Assembly: GCA_034766995.1 (NCBI GenBank)
Contig: CM068313.1
Coordinates: 6,911,461-6,975,460, forward strand
Source: Acanthacorydalis orientalis
Lineage: Eukaryota > Arthropoda > Insecta > Megaloptera > Corydalidae
DNA: 64,000 bases
Direction: 5' to 3'
Shown: one piece after another, positions 51,900 to 64,000 of the stretch
Position numbering within the stretch: position 1 is the first letter of the stretch
Layout: each line of letters begins with the position of its first letter
Notes under the pieces: model-generated
Told to the model about the DNA's origin: nothing
Database searches by the model: none
The model's input: only the letters and a program-made list of their open reading frames with translations
Translations under genes and position numbers: made by a program

Positions 51900-54800
51900 A
51901 TATATATACACATATGATAAAATGTACAAGTACTTACATCTACATTTAATGGAACAACTAAATCCGGAAATGCAAGGGAATGAGAAAACAATGATAAGAA
52001 TTCTAATATTAAATTATATATATGATCAATAACAGCATCTTTGAATCCATTTTCTGAAAGTTGTGATTTTGATAGACGTAAAATATAATCAAACTGCATT
52101 GGTTTCATTGAAACTTTCTTATGCCTATCATTAAAGTCATATTTATCTAGAATCTGTAAATAATTAAACTATTAAAAGATACTATTACTTTGCTGTATTA
52201 TTTTGATTGAAAAAATCACAACTTTGAATACTCTACTTTAAAACTTAGAAAATTAAACCACAATTAAAAATTAAACGCAAACTTAAATAATTTTAAATTT
52301 AACTTCATATGTAACCAGATCAGAGTTGTGACAAAAAAAATACATATTTCAAATTTAAAATTTCATATAAATTAAAAAAAACTTAATGTAAAAATTAAGT
52401 TCCTTAATAAAATTCTTTTCTTGGACAGTTTTTTTTTAATAACTCATAAGTCTATAAAATAGATCTTTTAAGAAATTAACAACTTACCTCATACAAAAAT
52501 GGTAATACAGGTATATAAACACCAATTCCCTTTATAAGTGTTATTAATATCCGTATACAATGAAATCGTAATGGATAATATTGAGTTGTTGGTATCAATT
52601 TAATGGTTTCTAAACATATAATAACCAATGGAGATATAAGAGAACGCAACTGAGTTGCATCCCCTGTTGCAGCAAGAAGTTCCACCCAAAGATGTAATGA
52701 GTTTATATACTGCCAATTATAAACCATTTTGATATGCTCCACTTTTTTCAAAGTAATTGCATTACGCATATGTATCGCAAGTTGCCGAATATATAGAAAT
52801 ACTAGAGGATATGAACAATTAAGGTCCAATAAATATAACTCAACAAGAGATCTTCTCATAAAATTAATTTGTGGAAGTGTTGTTGGGCTTACAAATTTTG
52901 AATTTTTAACATAAGTAACATACATTGTTTTAAGAACAAGTTCTAGATAACTCATTCTTTGATTATTTGTTATACGTAGTATACATAAGTAAGCAATTAC
53001 ACGAACTGTTTCTTCTGCACTACTCCATATCTTGATTAATTTTTTAAGTATAGGTTTTGTAATTTTTGGAAATGATACAATTATTGAAGACATGTGGTGT
53101 AGATGTTTTAAAAGAACTGTTAAAATATTAGCCGATGTTACTCCGCTAAAAAGCTGTAAAAAACATAGTTTCATAAAATTTAAATAAAAATATTTTAAAA
53201 TCTACATTACTTTGTACAAATCTTTTAAATAGTTTTCAATAGTTCTTTTAATTTTCTTAAATTTTTTGAATTTGTGTGGTGGTTGTTTAGAGCCTACAGG
53301 AATTTTTAAGAAACGTCTAAAAGCTGGCTGTAATTCCAAAACACACAGCTGAATTATACCATTGAATATTGCTGAGCCTGAAATATATCAACTGATCAGC
53401 ATGTTTTTTTCAAAAGCAATTTTAATTACTATATAAGATAAGTTTCTTATATATATATATATATAATAAAAGTCTTCATTACTGACATACCTTCTACTAC
53501 ATATTCTAAGTAAGTGTTTTCAGTATCTCCAGAAACACTGACTAGTGCAGCATGAAAAGCTTGCACAACTTTATTGATAGTTTGTGAAGACTTGTCAGTT
53601 TGTAAATCATCTTGCCATTGTTTTAATGTTTTTAACTTGATTTTCCTAGGATCTTTTTTCTGGCTTTTAAATTCTTCATCATCAGGCTACAATGTGTATT
53701 AAATTATTTTTGTAGATTAGCTGGAGGTAAAACAAGATCATAAATAATATTCTAAATACCTCAAAATCACTTTCATCACTAGCGACTTCCAACTTATCAA
53801 TTGGTTTATGATACTTTTCATCTGTGCTATCATCTGAATTGTCATCATCTAAATGATCTTTACTTCCTTTTTTAACAAGATCTTCTTCATCTTCACTATC
53901 AGATATATTAAAATCTAACAATTTTTTATCATTTTCTTGCAAGAAATTGTAAAATTCAGGATCTGTTTTACGTAATTTTGCTAATGATTTTTTATGAGAT
54001 AAGAAAGCATCATCGTAATTCTCAGTATCTGAATCTATATAAAAAAAATAATATTAATTTCAAGTTTTAATAACAAAATTACACAAAAATAATTATTAAC
54101 CATCAAGCATGTGTGCAATATCATCAGAATTTTCATCTGTCACGAAATCTTTTTGTTTTCTTTTTATCTGCTTTTCATTCAAGGAATTAGTTTGAACATT
54201 ATTCTCTGATTTTTGATGTGATGAAATGGCTTCACTGTAATCTTCAATATCGGAATCTGTATAAACAGATACAGAAATATATAATAAATCAATTTAAGGT
54301 AATTAGTTTTTTATACAAACCATTTAGAATATTTTCAATTTCATTAACTTCTTCAGATATGTTAACATTTTTTCGCTTTTTTTTCTTTTGTTTACCATTT
54401 ATATGATGTCTTTTTACCTCATTTTCAAAATCTTTTAAAGTAACTAATGGCTTTTCACGAAGCAAAGCATTATCCTTTGTCTCAGTTTTTGAGCCTATGT
54501 GAAAAGAACAAAAATTATAACAAATAGAGAATTTAATGAATCTACTATTAAAAAGCAATACTCCATAACTTATTCAGCATTTTTTGTGTAAATGTATTAT
54601 TTATGTATGTGTATGTACATATACATATATATATGGATAATAAATTTATTTTTATACCTTTATTTTTTTTTTGAAAACCCATACTGTTTTTATTAAATTT
54701 TTTCATTTGTTTAACTGATGATTTTGTTTCGGTATTCTCTGATTTATGTTCTTCATTTGTATTTACCGAATGTAAATTACTAATTTTCTTTTTGTTAAAC

Positions 54801-54976
54801 TTATTATTCTTTGCATTTGCAGACAATTCATTAGAAACATGTTTTGTTTTTAACATTTTTTTATTTATTTTACTTTTCTTCCCTTTATGGACTTTAGAAT
54901 GTTGCATTTTGATTGAATGTGACTTAGAATTTAATGTATTAGTATGTACTTTCTTACTTGATTTCACTTTTGCCAT
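51285..54976 (-). CDS. NOC2L: Nucleolar complex protein 2 (NOC2)
   Basis: Ribosome-biogenesis factor that with NOC1 or NOC3 escorts pre-60S particles from nucleolus to nucleoplasm. Nine phase-consistent exons: 54658-54976, 54321-54494, 54101-54256, 53760-54034, 53491-53686, 53211-53377, 52488-53153, 51938-52153, 51285-51797. They encode 893 residues. Residues 1-310 are Lys-rich and acidic, typical of nucleolar proteins, with acidic Ser/Asp runs. The Noc2 domain spans about 310-760: KTLKQWQDDLQTD, VVQAFHAALVSVSGD, GSAIFNGIIQLCVLELQP, FMRRSLVELYLLDLN, YPLRFHCIRILI and MKPMQFDYILRLSKSQL. Exon 9 resumes with IKRFLKKCTIRNYCKKMHQL, matching LKSFLRECKVANYC in human NOC2L. The C-terminus is basic and acidic. 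Exons 2-4 begin alike, suggesting exon duplication. Confidence 0.94.
51847..51910. repeat. (TA)n microsatellite in NOC2 intron
   Basis: TA array with flanking tgtgtgtatg in the intron between exons 8 and 9 of NOC2, starting about 50 bp from the acceptor of exon 9. Confidence 0.95.
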
Positions 54977-55691
54977 TTTATAACAAATTATTAACTACAA
55001 CTTATTTAATATATATATAAATTACAATATTTTAAATTTCTAACCTATTAATAACATGCACAAAACTACCATGTGGATTTACATTTATGCAGATTTCTGT
55101 AAAACCAACTGCTCTTTTTATAGATGAAATGGCGCTTCATTTGTTGATTTGATTTTTTGGGTATTAAAAGTGACAATATCAGAGAGTATATTAGAATTAT
55201 ATATGACATTACTAAGACAATATTTAGTTAATACATTATTTATGCTTATATAGTATAGAAATCCAAACCGTATTATATTTTTTTACTTATATTTTTCCGG
55301 AAACACAAGTAGCCCTAACATCTTTTTAAATAACAATTTTCTGAGAGTTTCAAGAAGATGCGAGAAGGATAACTTTTGTCTTGAGACTATTTAGGATCTT
55401 ACGTTATACTATGTTAAATTATCATTGGAATTCCATTTGAAATCATAACAGTTAGGTTTTTTTTAAAAAAGATGGGACTCTATATAGGATCTTCTGAGTT
55501 TTAACCTGGTAAATTCATTAATAAATACATTAGTAAATTTTATTGTTAAATATAAATTGACTAAGGCAAAATATTTTAAATGTTGTATTAAAAAAATATG
55601 ATTTTATTGATTTTCTATACAGTTGTTTTGATGAAATCTTTCTTTGCTCCTTTGAAAATATTCATCATTATTTATATTTCAGTCTCTCCTG

Positions 55692-55729
55692 TCGTACCGC
55701 AACACCTCGGGAGTTCTGTTGCGGTACGA
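55692..55729. repeat. Perfect 13-bp inverted repeat (hairpin)
   Basis: Arms tcgtaccgcaaca and tgttgcggtacga are exact reverse complements around a 12-base loop (cctcgggagttc). Such a GC-rich stem is conspicuous in this AT-rich DNA. It could be a transposon terminus, a regulatory element or a small structured RNA. No poly-T tail or coding frame supports one choice. Confidence 0.7.
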
Positions 55730-57361
55730 GTGGGAACAATTTGTAGAATAGAAATGCCCATTAAAAGTGCTCCGGCGTTCGTTATTAGGTGTCCCTTAAT
55801 TACAGTCAGCTATGTAGAGTAAAAGCGCGGGAGAGGAAAAAGACATCGATGTACTACCATAGTTTTCGGTACAACAAGGAGCACTGTATTTCATTCTTTT
55901 TTAATACGGTATTGGAAAATTATTAATTGCTTACATAAAAATAATGAATACGTAATAAGAACTGATTTGTTTAGTTAGCAACTTAAGTTGCACATAATTG
56001 TCTAATTAATATATAAAAACCACCTAGTAAATGGATATACATCATGGAAACTTTATATTAAACATTTCCTCTCCTAAAAAAATTTGACACATGTACAAGC
56101 GCAGTACTGTATGTATGGGTTTTTATCAAATTTAATTTTTAACGCAGACATTGATAAGCATCCACTCAACAGAGAGTAAAACGTAAATATCTTATAATTA
56201 ATAATATTATTAAGAAATCAGATAATCAATTACATGTATAACAATATTTGTGATTTTTCCAGTACATTTATTATCTTCAATCACTTTTTTGCCTTGATAC
56301 AATAATATTTCGTTCTTAATATATTAATATTTCAATAAAAACATAAATAATTGCTTAAAACGATAAATACAAATATTTAATTTATTATTAGAACAATGAG
56401 TGAAAAATATAATATTTGTCATATCGATTATATAATACACTAATTAACTACATTGAACTATTATTTTTTTTTAACTTTATATCACAATATATTTTTTTAT
56501 TATTCACGTAAATAATACCCTAAATTATAATTAAAGTAATTAATACTTTTATATAGATAATTTTTTTTGTTGATTTGGAATATTAACTAATACATTTTGT
56601 TTAAAAAATTAATTAATGACAATTTAAACATGAAATGAAAAGTAATAAAATAAAAACATTATGTTTCATACGTTGTATTTTTCAATACAATCAAATATTT
56701 AATAACCTGAGACTAAATTTTATTTATATTTTTAATTATTATTGAGGCTACTAATTACTATTTTAAAATGTCAACAAATGGAAGTCAAGTATGGAAGATA
56801 AAACGAAGTGATTTTTTTCTATTCAAGGCCGACAAGATTTGAAAGTACATATTTATATATATATATATATGCACTTCATGAAAATTTTATGAATATTTCA
56901 AAAAGTAATGATTTACAAAAATTTAAATATTTGTGTTTATTTCGTGATAAAATATAATTTCGTATTCTTTTAATTTTGTATTAATACTGCTTTTCCTTAA
57001 AAAAACTATAATTTTTTTCAACACTATATTGCTTCGATTGATTGAAAAACTAATTGATTTTCATATTTCCAAGAACTTTATATTCTATAGTCCGTTATAG
57101 ACATGAAGATTATCACAACTTTATATTATTAATAAAAAATCTCGTTTAAAACAAATCTTTACAAGTACTGAAAGTTTCACTTTTAAATATATGAAAATAT
57201 TTCCGTTACAGTATTATCCTATTTTCATTTCAATATAAGCTTAAAGGAGATTTAATAAAAATATTTGTCATATTATAAAAATATGTTTCTTATCAAATTA
57301 TTTCTTAATGCTCTGTCTAATTTTCGAGTAGATAAATTAATTTTGTAAAACACTTTTTCCT

Positions 57362-57363
<2 letters not shown>

Positions 57364-57402
<39 letters not shown>
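57364..57402. repeat. (TA)n microsatellite
   Basis: TA array ending directly at the stop codon side of the sulfotransferase last exon, so it lies in the 3' untranslated region. Confidence 0.95.
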
Positions 57403-57405
<3 letters not shown>

Positions 57406-59861
57406 ATTAACAGAAGGAAATCGTAGATCCGTATTTTTCAAATTTTCTTTTATCCAATTGTCTGCTTGTTTCATCAATTCTGGTGTGAAAGAGTCTTTCC
57501 AACTTCCATTTTTCCCTTTTCGCACGAATCCATGATCATACGTATTTAGTATACCAAGTTTTTTCAGACAATTCATATTAACTGAATTGTTCGTACGAAA
57601 ATTTTCTATACTTAGATAATTCGTTAAAAGCTCTAAATTATTTACACTTAGTTTTTTGTCGAGGAAATTTGCTACTTTCAATATAGCTTTTGATAAATCC
57701 TGAAATGTGCGTTGATTAATTTCACTTTTTAATTTATATTATTCTTCAAGAAAGTGTGTTTTCTTTTAGATTTTTACATTTAGATTATTTTAAAACATTA
57801 TAAATATCGATCTCAAAATAATGAAATAAAAAAATGTTACCTTGTTCATTTCTTCATAAAACATGAATAATACATTATTATGGTGTCTTCGTTCCCATCC
57901 TTCTTGTATATGCTGCCAATATGGAGTCCACGCATCTAAAATGTTTAATTAAAAGTAAAATATGGTTACTATTTAAACATTTTGCACGGCAAATTTCATA
58001 AATATCGTTTATAAGTATTGTAGGTAAATTCATTTTCACAAATGTACTAATACATCAAACTCTACAAAATTGTGTCGATCAAAATGTTTAATAACTGAAA
58101 ATTACCTATTTTTATAGAGAAAAGTATGTGATCTTTAGTGTGGCAATTCGTTTATGAAAGATATAAATATCATTACCTTAAAAAAATTGTACGAAGAAGA
58201 TGAGTCGCTAGATTATTTAATTTTATGTAAGTACAGAAAGTGATTAACGCTGTATATTTTATTAATTAACTTTCACCAGTCATACATATAAATAGTTATA
58301 CGATTAAATAAAATACATAGATTCTTTAATAATACATCTTGTAAATGATAAATGTGTACGAATAAATTGATCTGTATTTTTGTGTAAATGCTTAAAAATA
58401 ATAGTATTAACACATATAATATTTTAATTTAATAGGAGGTATATTCCACATTTGAAAGTTATTCTTGTATTTATTCTAAGAAGCACCTGCTGTTGAATAA
58501 TATAGATACATCCAGTTGCACCATCACTTTCATTTTTTACGAATCGAAACAGTTGTTAAACAAACAGTAATCAGTAAAGTGTATAAAAAAGATTGTCTTT
58601 AGAAATCAGATAACAATATATAAGAATGTTATAACCTTTTGAAATGAAATTAGGCGTACAGAAATGTTTGATAAGTAATATTAAAACACAAGCCTTACAA
58701 AATGAATCGTTTTATTAATAATGAACTTCTAGAAAAAAAATCTTTGGTGATATTGAACTTTTTTATTTTCTTTTAAAAGAAATATGAGTTGAAATATGTT
58801 TTGCAGAATTATTTAATTTGATTAAAAATTATGATAATGCAATGCAGTACTATTTCATAGTCTAAGCTTATTATTTACTAAAATGGCTATTCAATTTATA
58901 ATTATCTGTTTTCATAACTGGGATATAAAAAATAGGATAATAAAAAAGGCGTACAGTAACTATTTGATGATATTTAGAAATCTCAAAGAATCTCAGTGTT
59001 AAGAAATTATAAAATCATAATATTAAATTACAGGGTGTACAATAATTATAAGTCCAGAATAAAATAATAAAGTAAACTCACGTAAATTGTTTTGAAAATA
59101 ATTCCAATATTTTGGAAAATCGCCAACATAGCCCTGTGTCCGTATCAGTCTATTTAAATGATAAAAAGATACTGCAACATCCTTTGGATTTCTCGCTACA
59201 TAAATAACCTGCACGAAAAATAACAACAAATCAATTGAATATTAGAAAAATCGTTAAACATTCAAACTAATTAATTATACCTTGCAGCCACTATTTAATA
59301 AATTCGGTGGTAGTAACGAAAATGGAAAATGTGTTTTTATAAATCTTGGCGATGGTAATTCTGCAAGTGCTTGCCAACCAGGTTTGGTCATTTCTTCAAT
59401 AGTCTGTATATTCTCTGTTAAATGTAAATTTTCATTCAAAAACTCTTGTTTTGTTTCATCGTGAATGAAAGAACTAAATCTGGAAAGTATTTAAATATAA
59501 TATTAAAGTCAATTAATAAATAAAAAGGTGTATTCACAAATCTAAAAAAAAATACTTTTTTACGAAAAAAACTTTATGTAAATAAAATAATGATTCAATT
59601 TCAATCTGATTTATATAAAGCAATTATTTTTTTAATAAGAACATATTCACGTAGAAACGTTTACATATTTTTTTTTATTAACTAATTATTTCCAACAGTT
59701 AAAGTAGGTATATACTTTTTTATAATTAATTATTAAATTTTGTACACTATGCTAGATAATTTGACTGATTTCTGTATCTGGATTATGAAGGTATTTCTGC
59801 TTATAATTTTTTTTAAACACATTACAAGCAAATGACCTGTTACTTAATCAAGAGATGTTAA

Positions 59862-59896
<35 letters not shown>

Positions 59897-60238
59897 GAAA
59901 AAAAATATTAAAGAAATATACTAAACATTTTTAAACATAAGCAAATATGCATTAAATATGCATTAAATTAAATTAGGTTAGATAGTAAAATATTATTATT
60001 GTATACCTTGCTACATTTTAATATTTTTTTCAATAAAATTGTATAATTATAGTTTTTATAAATATGAATACATATACAGAAAAATAATATTAACAAACGC
60101 TGAACTTTTTTATCTGTAAGCAAACCGTTTAAAAATGCATTAAAACAAGTTAGATAGTAAAATGTCTTATTATTAACATGACTTGGAATATTTTAACATT
60201 TTTTTCGACAAAATTATCTAATTATAGTTTTTACAATT

Positions 60239-60311
<73 letters not shown>

Positions 60312-60489
60312 TAATTTAAATTTTATCAAAACAAGACTCTAATAATTTCATGAAATGAATAGATTTAAATACAATTAGATTTAACTTACTCCAAGAAAGG
60401 AAAACGTATTGTTAAATCAATATTCTTTGCTGTATTGAAGTCGAGATCATTTGCAATAAGCCAAACCATTTCCTGTGTCCATGTTGTCC
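57403..60489 (-). CDS. Cytosolic sulfotransferase (SULT family), 5' exon(s) missing
   Basis: Transfers sulfate from PAPS to small hydroxyl or amine substrates. Visible exons, all phase-consistent: 60390-60489, 59281-59479, 59082-59208, 57841-57935, 57403-57699 (about 272 residues; complete insect SULTs are about 330). The first visible exon opens in GTTWTQEMVWLIAND, the end of the PAPS 5'-phosphosulfate loop. Next come PSPRFIKTHFPFSLLP (substrate region) and VIYVARNPKDVAVSFYHLNR, the 3'-phosphate site. Then follow AWTPYWQHIQEGWERR and VLFMFYEEM, and finally FVRKGKNGSWKDSFTPEL, the second PAPS motif. The preceding exon, which should end with a (P)xxG codon split after G, was not found between 60490 and 64000. 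It may lie beyond the window or be lost. Substrate cannot be told. Confidence 0.9.
59866..59893. repeat. (TA)n microsatellite in sulfotransferase intron
   Basis: Short TA array in the intron between the first two visible exons. Confidence 0.9.
59925..60245. repeat. Tandem duplication of about 150 bp in intron
   Basis: 59925-60067 and 60095-60245 share ordered words: taagcaaa, atgcattaaa, ttagatagtaaaat, ttattatt, attttaa, attttttt-caa/cgacaaaatt and taattatagtttttacaa-like tails. They are in direct orientation and diverged, inside a sulfotransferase intron. Confidence 0.55.
60243..60305. repeat. (TA)n microsatellite in sulfotransferase intron
   Basis: TA array with one G, just 85 bp from the donor of the first visible exon. 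Confidence 0.95.
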
Positions 60490-61156
60490 CTACATATAAG
60501 AAAAACAAAAGAATATAAAATAAAAATTGCATAATGAAACACATTTAATTTTAACTATAAAGTTAATTTATCAAAGATAATGATTATAAAGATTATCATT
60601 ATAAAGATTATCAAAGATAATCTTTTTGTAAAAATATTAATTGATTAACATATGTAATATATTTTATTACAAGTTTAATTTTATGAATGTTACTATTTTT
60701 ATCTGAAGAACAATGACTATGTTATATGAATGTGTACATACGTATATTATTTAATTATTCTATAATAACTGACATTTCATTGCGTTAAAAATGTGCTTAT
60801 CATTTATTTAACTTGTGCACAACTATTCTCATTCGGAAGATGTATCATTTGTAGTGAAATTTTTGAACAATTCTGATGTTATTACATTCTGCGAATTAAT
60901 TTAATAAAGAATAATGTCATTTCAAGTATATTTGGTGTATTAAGTTTCGAAACATATGCAAATGCATGTAAAAATATACAATTTATTGACTATATCAGTA
61001 CATATTCAAGGTTAATGCAAAATATTTAAAAAAAATCTAAATAAGATTATTTGAAATGTTCTTTAAAATTAACCCAAATATTCCCACTGTACATTAATAA
61101 TACATAGATTGAAGCATCAATAATTTCACAACTCGTTAGTATTCTTACCTGTTCAT

Positions 61157-61190
<34 letters not shown>

Positions 61191-61442
61191 TTAATAAATT
61201 TACCTATTACATTGAAATAACAGAATCAACAATAAATTATCTTTAGACATGTTTTGCTAAATGAAAGTTATTATTTATGCAAGTTGACTCACAGCATCAG
61301 CAAGTCAAGAAATGTACAAATATATTTATTTTTTTCTATTTTAGTATATTTTCAAATAGTCTAAATAAAATATGTTGAATTTAAAATTACAATTTTTTCT
61401 ACAATTTAGTTTTTATCATTGTAGCTAAATTCATTCTCAGAT

Positions 61443-61715
61443 AAATTTTTTACTCACCTACAAAACATTTTTTTTTCCTATCAAACGTTTTCAATAATTA
61501 ATCATTGATCATTTTTGATTGTTATTTATGCGCATTTCGATGACGATGTCGTCATTCTTAAAGCGCTAACACATAAGTTTTATTATTCCGAGGATCTTTA
61601 TCAGGCATTCTTATCGAAATGCGCATAAGAAATAATCAAAAATGGTCCATAATCAATTATTGAACTTATTTGATCAACAAAAAGTTTATGATTTGTGAGG
61701 GAGTAAATAATTTTT
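61443..61715. repeat. Fold-back (long inverted repeat) element, copy E
   Basis: The best-preserved copy. Left arm: attttttactcacctacaaa, then tcaataattaatcattgatc, then atttttgattgttatttatg, then cgcatttcgat. Right arm: atcgaaatgcgcataagaaa, then taatcaaaaatgg, then aatcaattattgaac, then tttgtgagggagtaaataa. The stem is over 90 bp per arm around a loop of about 65 bp (near 61555-61612). Confidence 0.78.
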
Positions 61716-61724
61716 GTATGAAAA

Positions 61725-61870
61725 TTAGAATTATTTCGATATGATACTCTGCTTCTCAAGACTAGCTGCTCGTTTACAATAAAATTATCACGTGTGAAGC
61801 AGTGTTTTTGCACATTTTCATCCGTAAGATCCCAAATATCTTCAATTGACGCAAGTTTGTTTTTAATTTG
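61725..61870 (-). pseudogene. piggyBac-like transposase fragment
   Basis: The minus strand reads NKLASIEDIWDLTDENVQKH, then CFTRDNFIVNEQLVL, then RSRVSYRNN. This follows the start of the piggyBac transposase core (xKLxxIxDIWxLFxxN, then TVDEQLVxFRGRCxFRxY in family members). The first catalytic Asp, in the VDEQL position, is Asn here. Nothing convincing flanks it: the downstream side runs into the fold-back repeat, and the upstream side, though open to 62005, is low complexity. A dead fragment. Confidence 0.6.
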
Positions 61871-63599
61871 AGAATATAACGTAATAAATATATTTTTCAA
61901 TATACATTCATGAACAAATGTGTTGTCGAGCAGTAAAAATTTGCAGCATGGAAAAATAAAAAAATTAGAAAACATTTTCAAGTAGATCGACGACACAATG
62001 TTCAAAAAATTCTAAAAATACAGAATTATCAAGATCTATGCAGCTTTTCTATTTCATCACAATTTTTTTTTTAAAAAAAACAAAAGTAGCTCAACGATCC
62101 ACAATAAAACAATAATTATAACGGAATAATATTAATATAAAGTCATGTTTGCAATAAACTAAATACGTGTAAAAAAATATGCAATTATATTAAAATTATG
62201 ATCTACCTTTAAATTACATATTAATAACCTAAATAATAAATAAAATAGTAAAGTAATTATTATTATCAAGGACCACAATACATATAAAATGTGTTATTAT
62301 TAATAGGATCCAGGATTATAGGATCCAGTGCTGAACTGATTAAATAAAAGAAGTAAATATTTCTCTTTTTGTAAATAATAATAATAAATAGAATACATTA
62401 TATCATCCTTACGAAATAAATGTATTTGTAAAAAGTTCAACTTTTCAAAATAGGAGTACGGCTGCTTGAATTAGAGTTCAAAGACTAAAAACAAATCGTA
62501 ACGTTTAAAATATGAATTGTATATCCTCATTGTATTATATATAGCTGGAATATATTTTTAAAACTAAAAAAAAATGTATGACAAACATTATTCTTAAAGT
62601 TTTTTTAACCAAGATTATAATAACTAGAACGTTTAAAAATCGAACAATTGTTATTCGTTTGGCCATGAGTATATCTAGGTTAATATCGGTTGAAAAAAAA
62701 AACGCAATCTTAAATGTATTGCTGTAAGTTTTGTTGAAATAAATAATTACTTACTGGTGTTCCAAGTTACATAACTTTTAAATCTAGTTTAATTTTTAAC
62801 TTTACTTTTACAATCCACTGTAAGTAAAGTGGCCATTTTTTTTAAATATAACTGAATTATTACATATATACGTTCATATGTGTCATAACGTGCTCGTTAA
62901 ATTGTAATTTCGAAATATAATTAAGAAATATAGTCTTGTAGATTTCATTTAAGAAATATCCATTTAAGTTTATAGTTTTCTCTATTGGTATGCTTGAAGA
63001 CAAGTTATATTAAGTTATAATTTATTTATTTAACACATTCGAAAACGTATTTAGTTTCAAAGTAATCCAATTTAATATTAAGAACTTATTCATGATTTAA
63101 CAGAAATGATCATCCATCAAAATCACAGAAAAATATAAACAAGAGTTAATAAATAAACAAATAAATTTAAAAAATATCACAGTCTCGAATTAACTATAAA
63201 TTTGTATCTTAAAACATATCTTTAAGTTTACATTTAAAACTCTTCTTTCAATCTTGATCGCCGCAATTAACATTTTAAGAAATATACTTGGGATTAATTT
63301 TTTTTTACAAATGTATTACTGAATATTCCGATTAGCATCATATTTATTCAATAACTTTTTAAATAAATTGTTATATGTGCAAACTTCAATCGATTTATTT
63401 TTAATAATAAAAAAATAAAGGCATGAATTAATATGTGTATCATTGAATCGAACTTTATTAAAAAGTAATTTATATTACAAAACAAATTTCTAGATAGTAA
63501 TAATTTATTTATGGGGTTTTTTCACTTGTACGCGGCAATAAATTAATTAAAAATTAATCGACTGTAAATTTGAGAAATTTAAAAATAATATATGCAATA

Positions 63600-63601
63600 T
63601 G

Positions 63602-63665
<64 letters not shown>
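63600..63665. repeat. (TA)n microsatellite
   Basis: TA array with one tg interruption. Confidence 0.95.
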
Positions 63666-63671
<6 letters not shown>

Positions 63672-64000
63672 GATAAGATTAAAAGATAGAAAAAGATAAA
63701 AATGATGATAACAGATGAACAATAAAAAGTTATGGCTGAAAGAAGAAAAATATGAAAAAGTCCTGAAAGAAATTAGTAAATATGGAAGACGAAGATATCG
63801 GAAAATGGATTGGAAATGTATGAGAAAGAAAGAGAAAAATCATTCTAATCAAAAGAGTATTTTATCTAGCAGTGGAATGTTAAATATATACGATTATGAA
63901 AAAAATGGTTTAAGGAAATTAATTTTCACTGCAAATTCTTACTGAAATTTTTTGCTATTTTTCGCGCTGTCAACAAATATTTTAGATTTCGCAAACCTTT

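Larger units (their letters stand above)
54977..57402. other. Intergenic upstream of NOC2
   Basis: Should contain the NOC2 promoter near 54980-55150. A block at 55680-55890 is unusually GC-rich and contains a perfect 13-bp inverted repeat (listed separately). The rest is AT-rich with a TA array at 57364-57402. No gene recognised. Confidence 0.5.
60490..64000. other. Region upstream of visible sulfotransferase exons
   Basis: Intron or intergenic DNA. Contains a small internal repeat of aaagattatcatt-type units at 60577-60630, TA arrays (61156-61187, 63600-63665), a fold-back repeat and a piggyBac-like relic. A Lys-rich open frame of 76 codons at 63715-63945 (MNNKKLWLKEEKYEKVLKE) is unassigned; its composition matches the surrounding purine-rich DNA. 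Confidence 0.5.

Noticed and set aside
59282..59464. Plus-strand 60-codon frame
   Set aside because: Antisense of a sulfotransferase exon.

Overview
This is a piece of an AT-rich animal nuclear genome, almost certainly an insect. Six multi-exon or single-exon protein genes are recognisable with GT-AG introns, and one of them is painless, a TRPA channel known from insects. The very low GC content, about thirty (TA)n microsatellites and many mariner and hAT remnants would fit a hymenopteran (bee, wasp or ant). The order is inference, not something the sequence proves. There are no operons, tRNA or rRNA genes or CRISPR arrays that I can support.

Layout. 1-18.4 kb is gene-poor: (TA)n arrays, a CpG-rich unannotated island (8.13-8.72 kb), a mariner N-terminal fragment (9.4-9.6 kb), a full-length but dead mariner sitting inside a TA microsatellite (11.43-12.70 kb), fold-back repeats and a hAT-type MITE (16.65-16.91 kb). 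18.4-26.5 kb (minus strand) is gamma-tubulin complex component 2, reconstructed as 13 exons and 854 residues. 26.5-35.1 kb is intergenic, with a hAT element that has a MITE nested inside its transposase remnant (31.93-32.92 kb). 35.10-37.91 kb (plus) is painless, a single coding exon of 938 residues, followed by an internally deleted mariner (38.79-39.27 kb) and a decayed tandem copy of the painless pore region (39.4-40.0 kb).

42.6-45.8 kb (minus) is an INPP5K/SKIP-like inositol 5-phosphatase (8 exons, 468 residues). 48.3-50.8 kb (plus) is the BTB-BACK-Kelch protein KLHL18 (9 exons, 577 residues). 51.3-55.0 kb (minus) is nucleolar complex protein NOC2 (9 exons, 893 residues), convergent with KLHL18. 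57.4-60.5 kb (minus) is a cytosolic sulfotransferase whose 5' exon(s) I could not find. The last 3.5 kb holds a piggyBac-like transposase relic beside a fold-back repeat.

The genes are unrelated housekeeping or sensory genes that share a neighbourhood rather than a pathway. The more unusual content is the transposon archaeology (nested hAT, deleted mariners, a fold-back family with at least five copies), the painless pseudogene, an apparent tandem exon duplication in the NOC2 N-terminus, and two candidate small coding exons that I could not assign. I saw no convincing evidence of a wholly new biological system.
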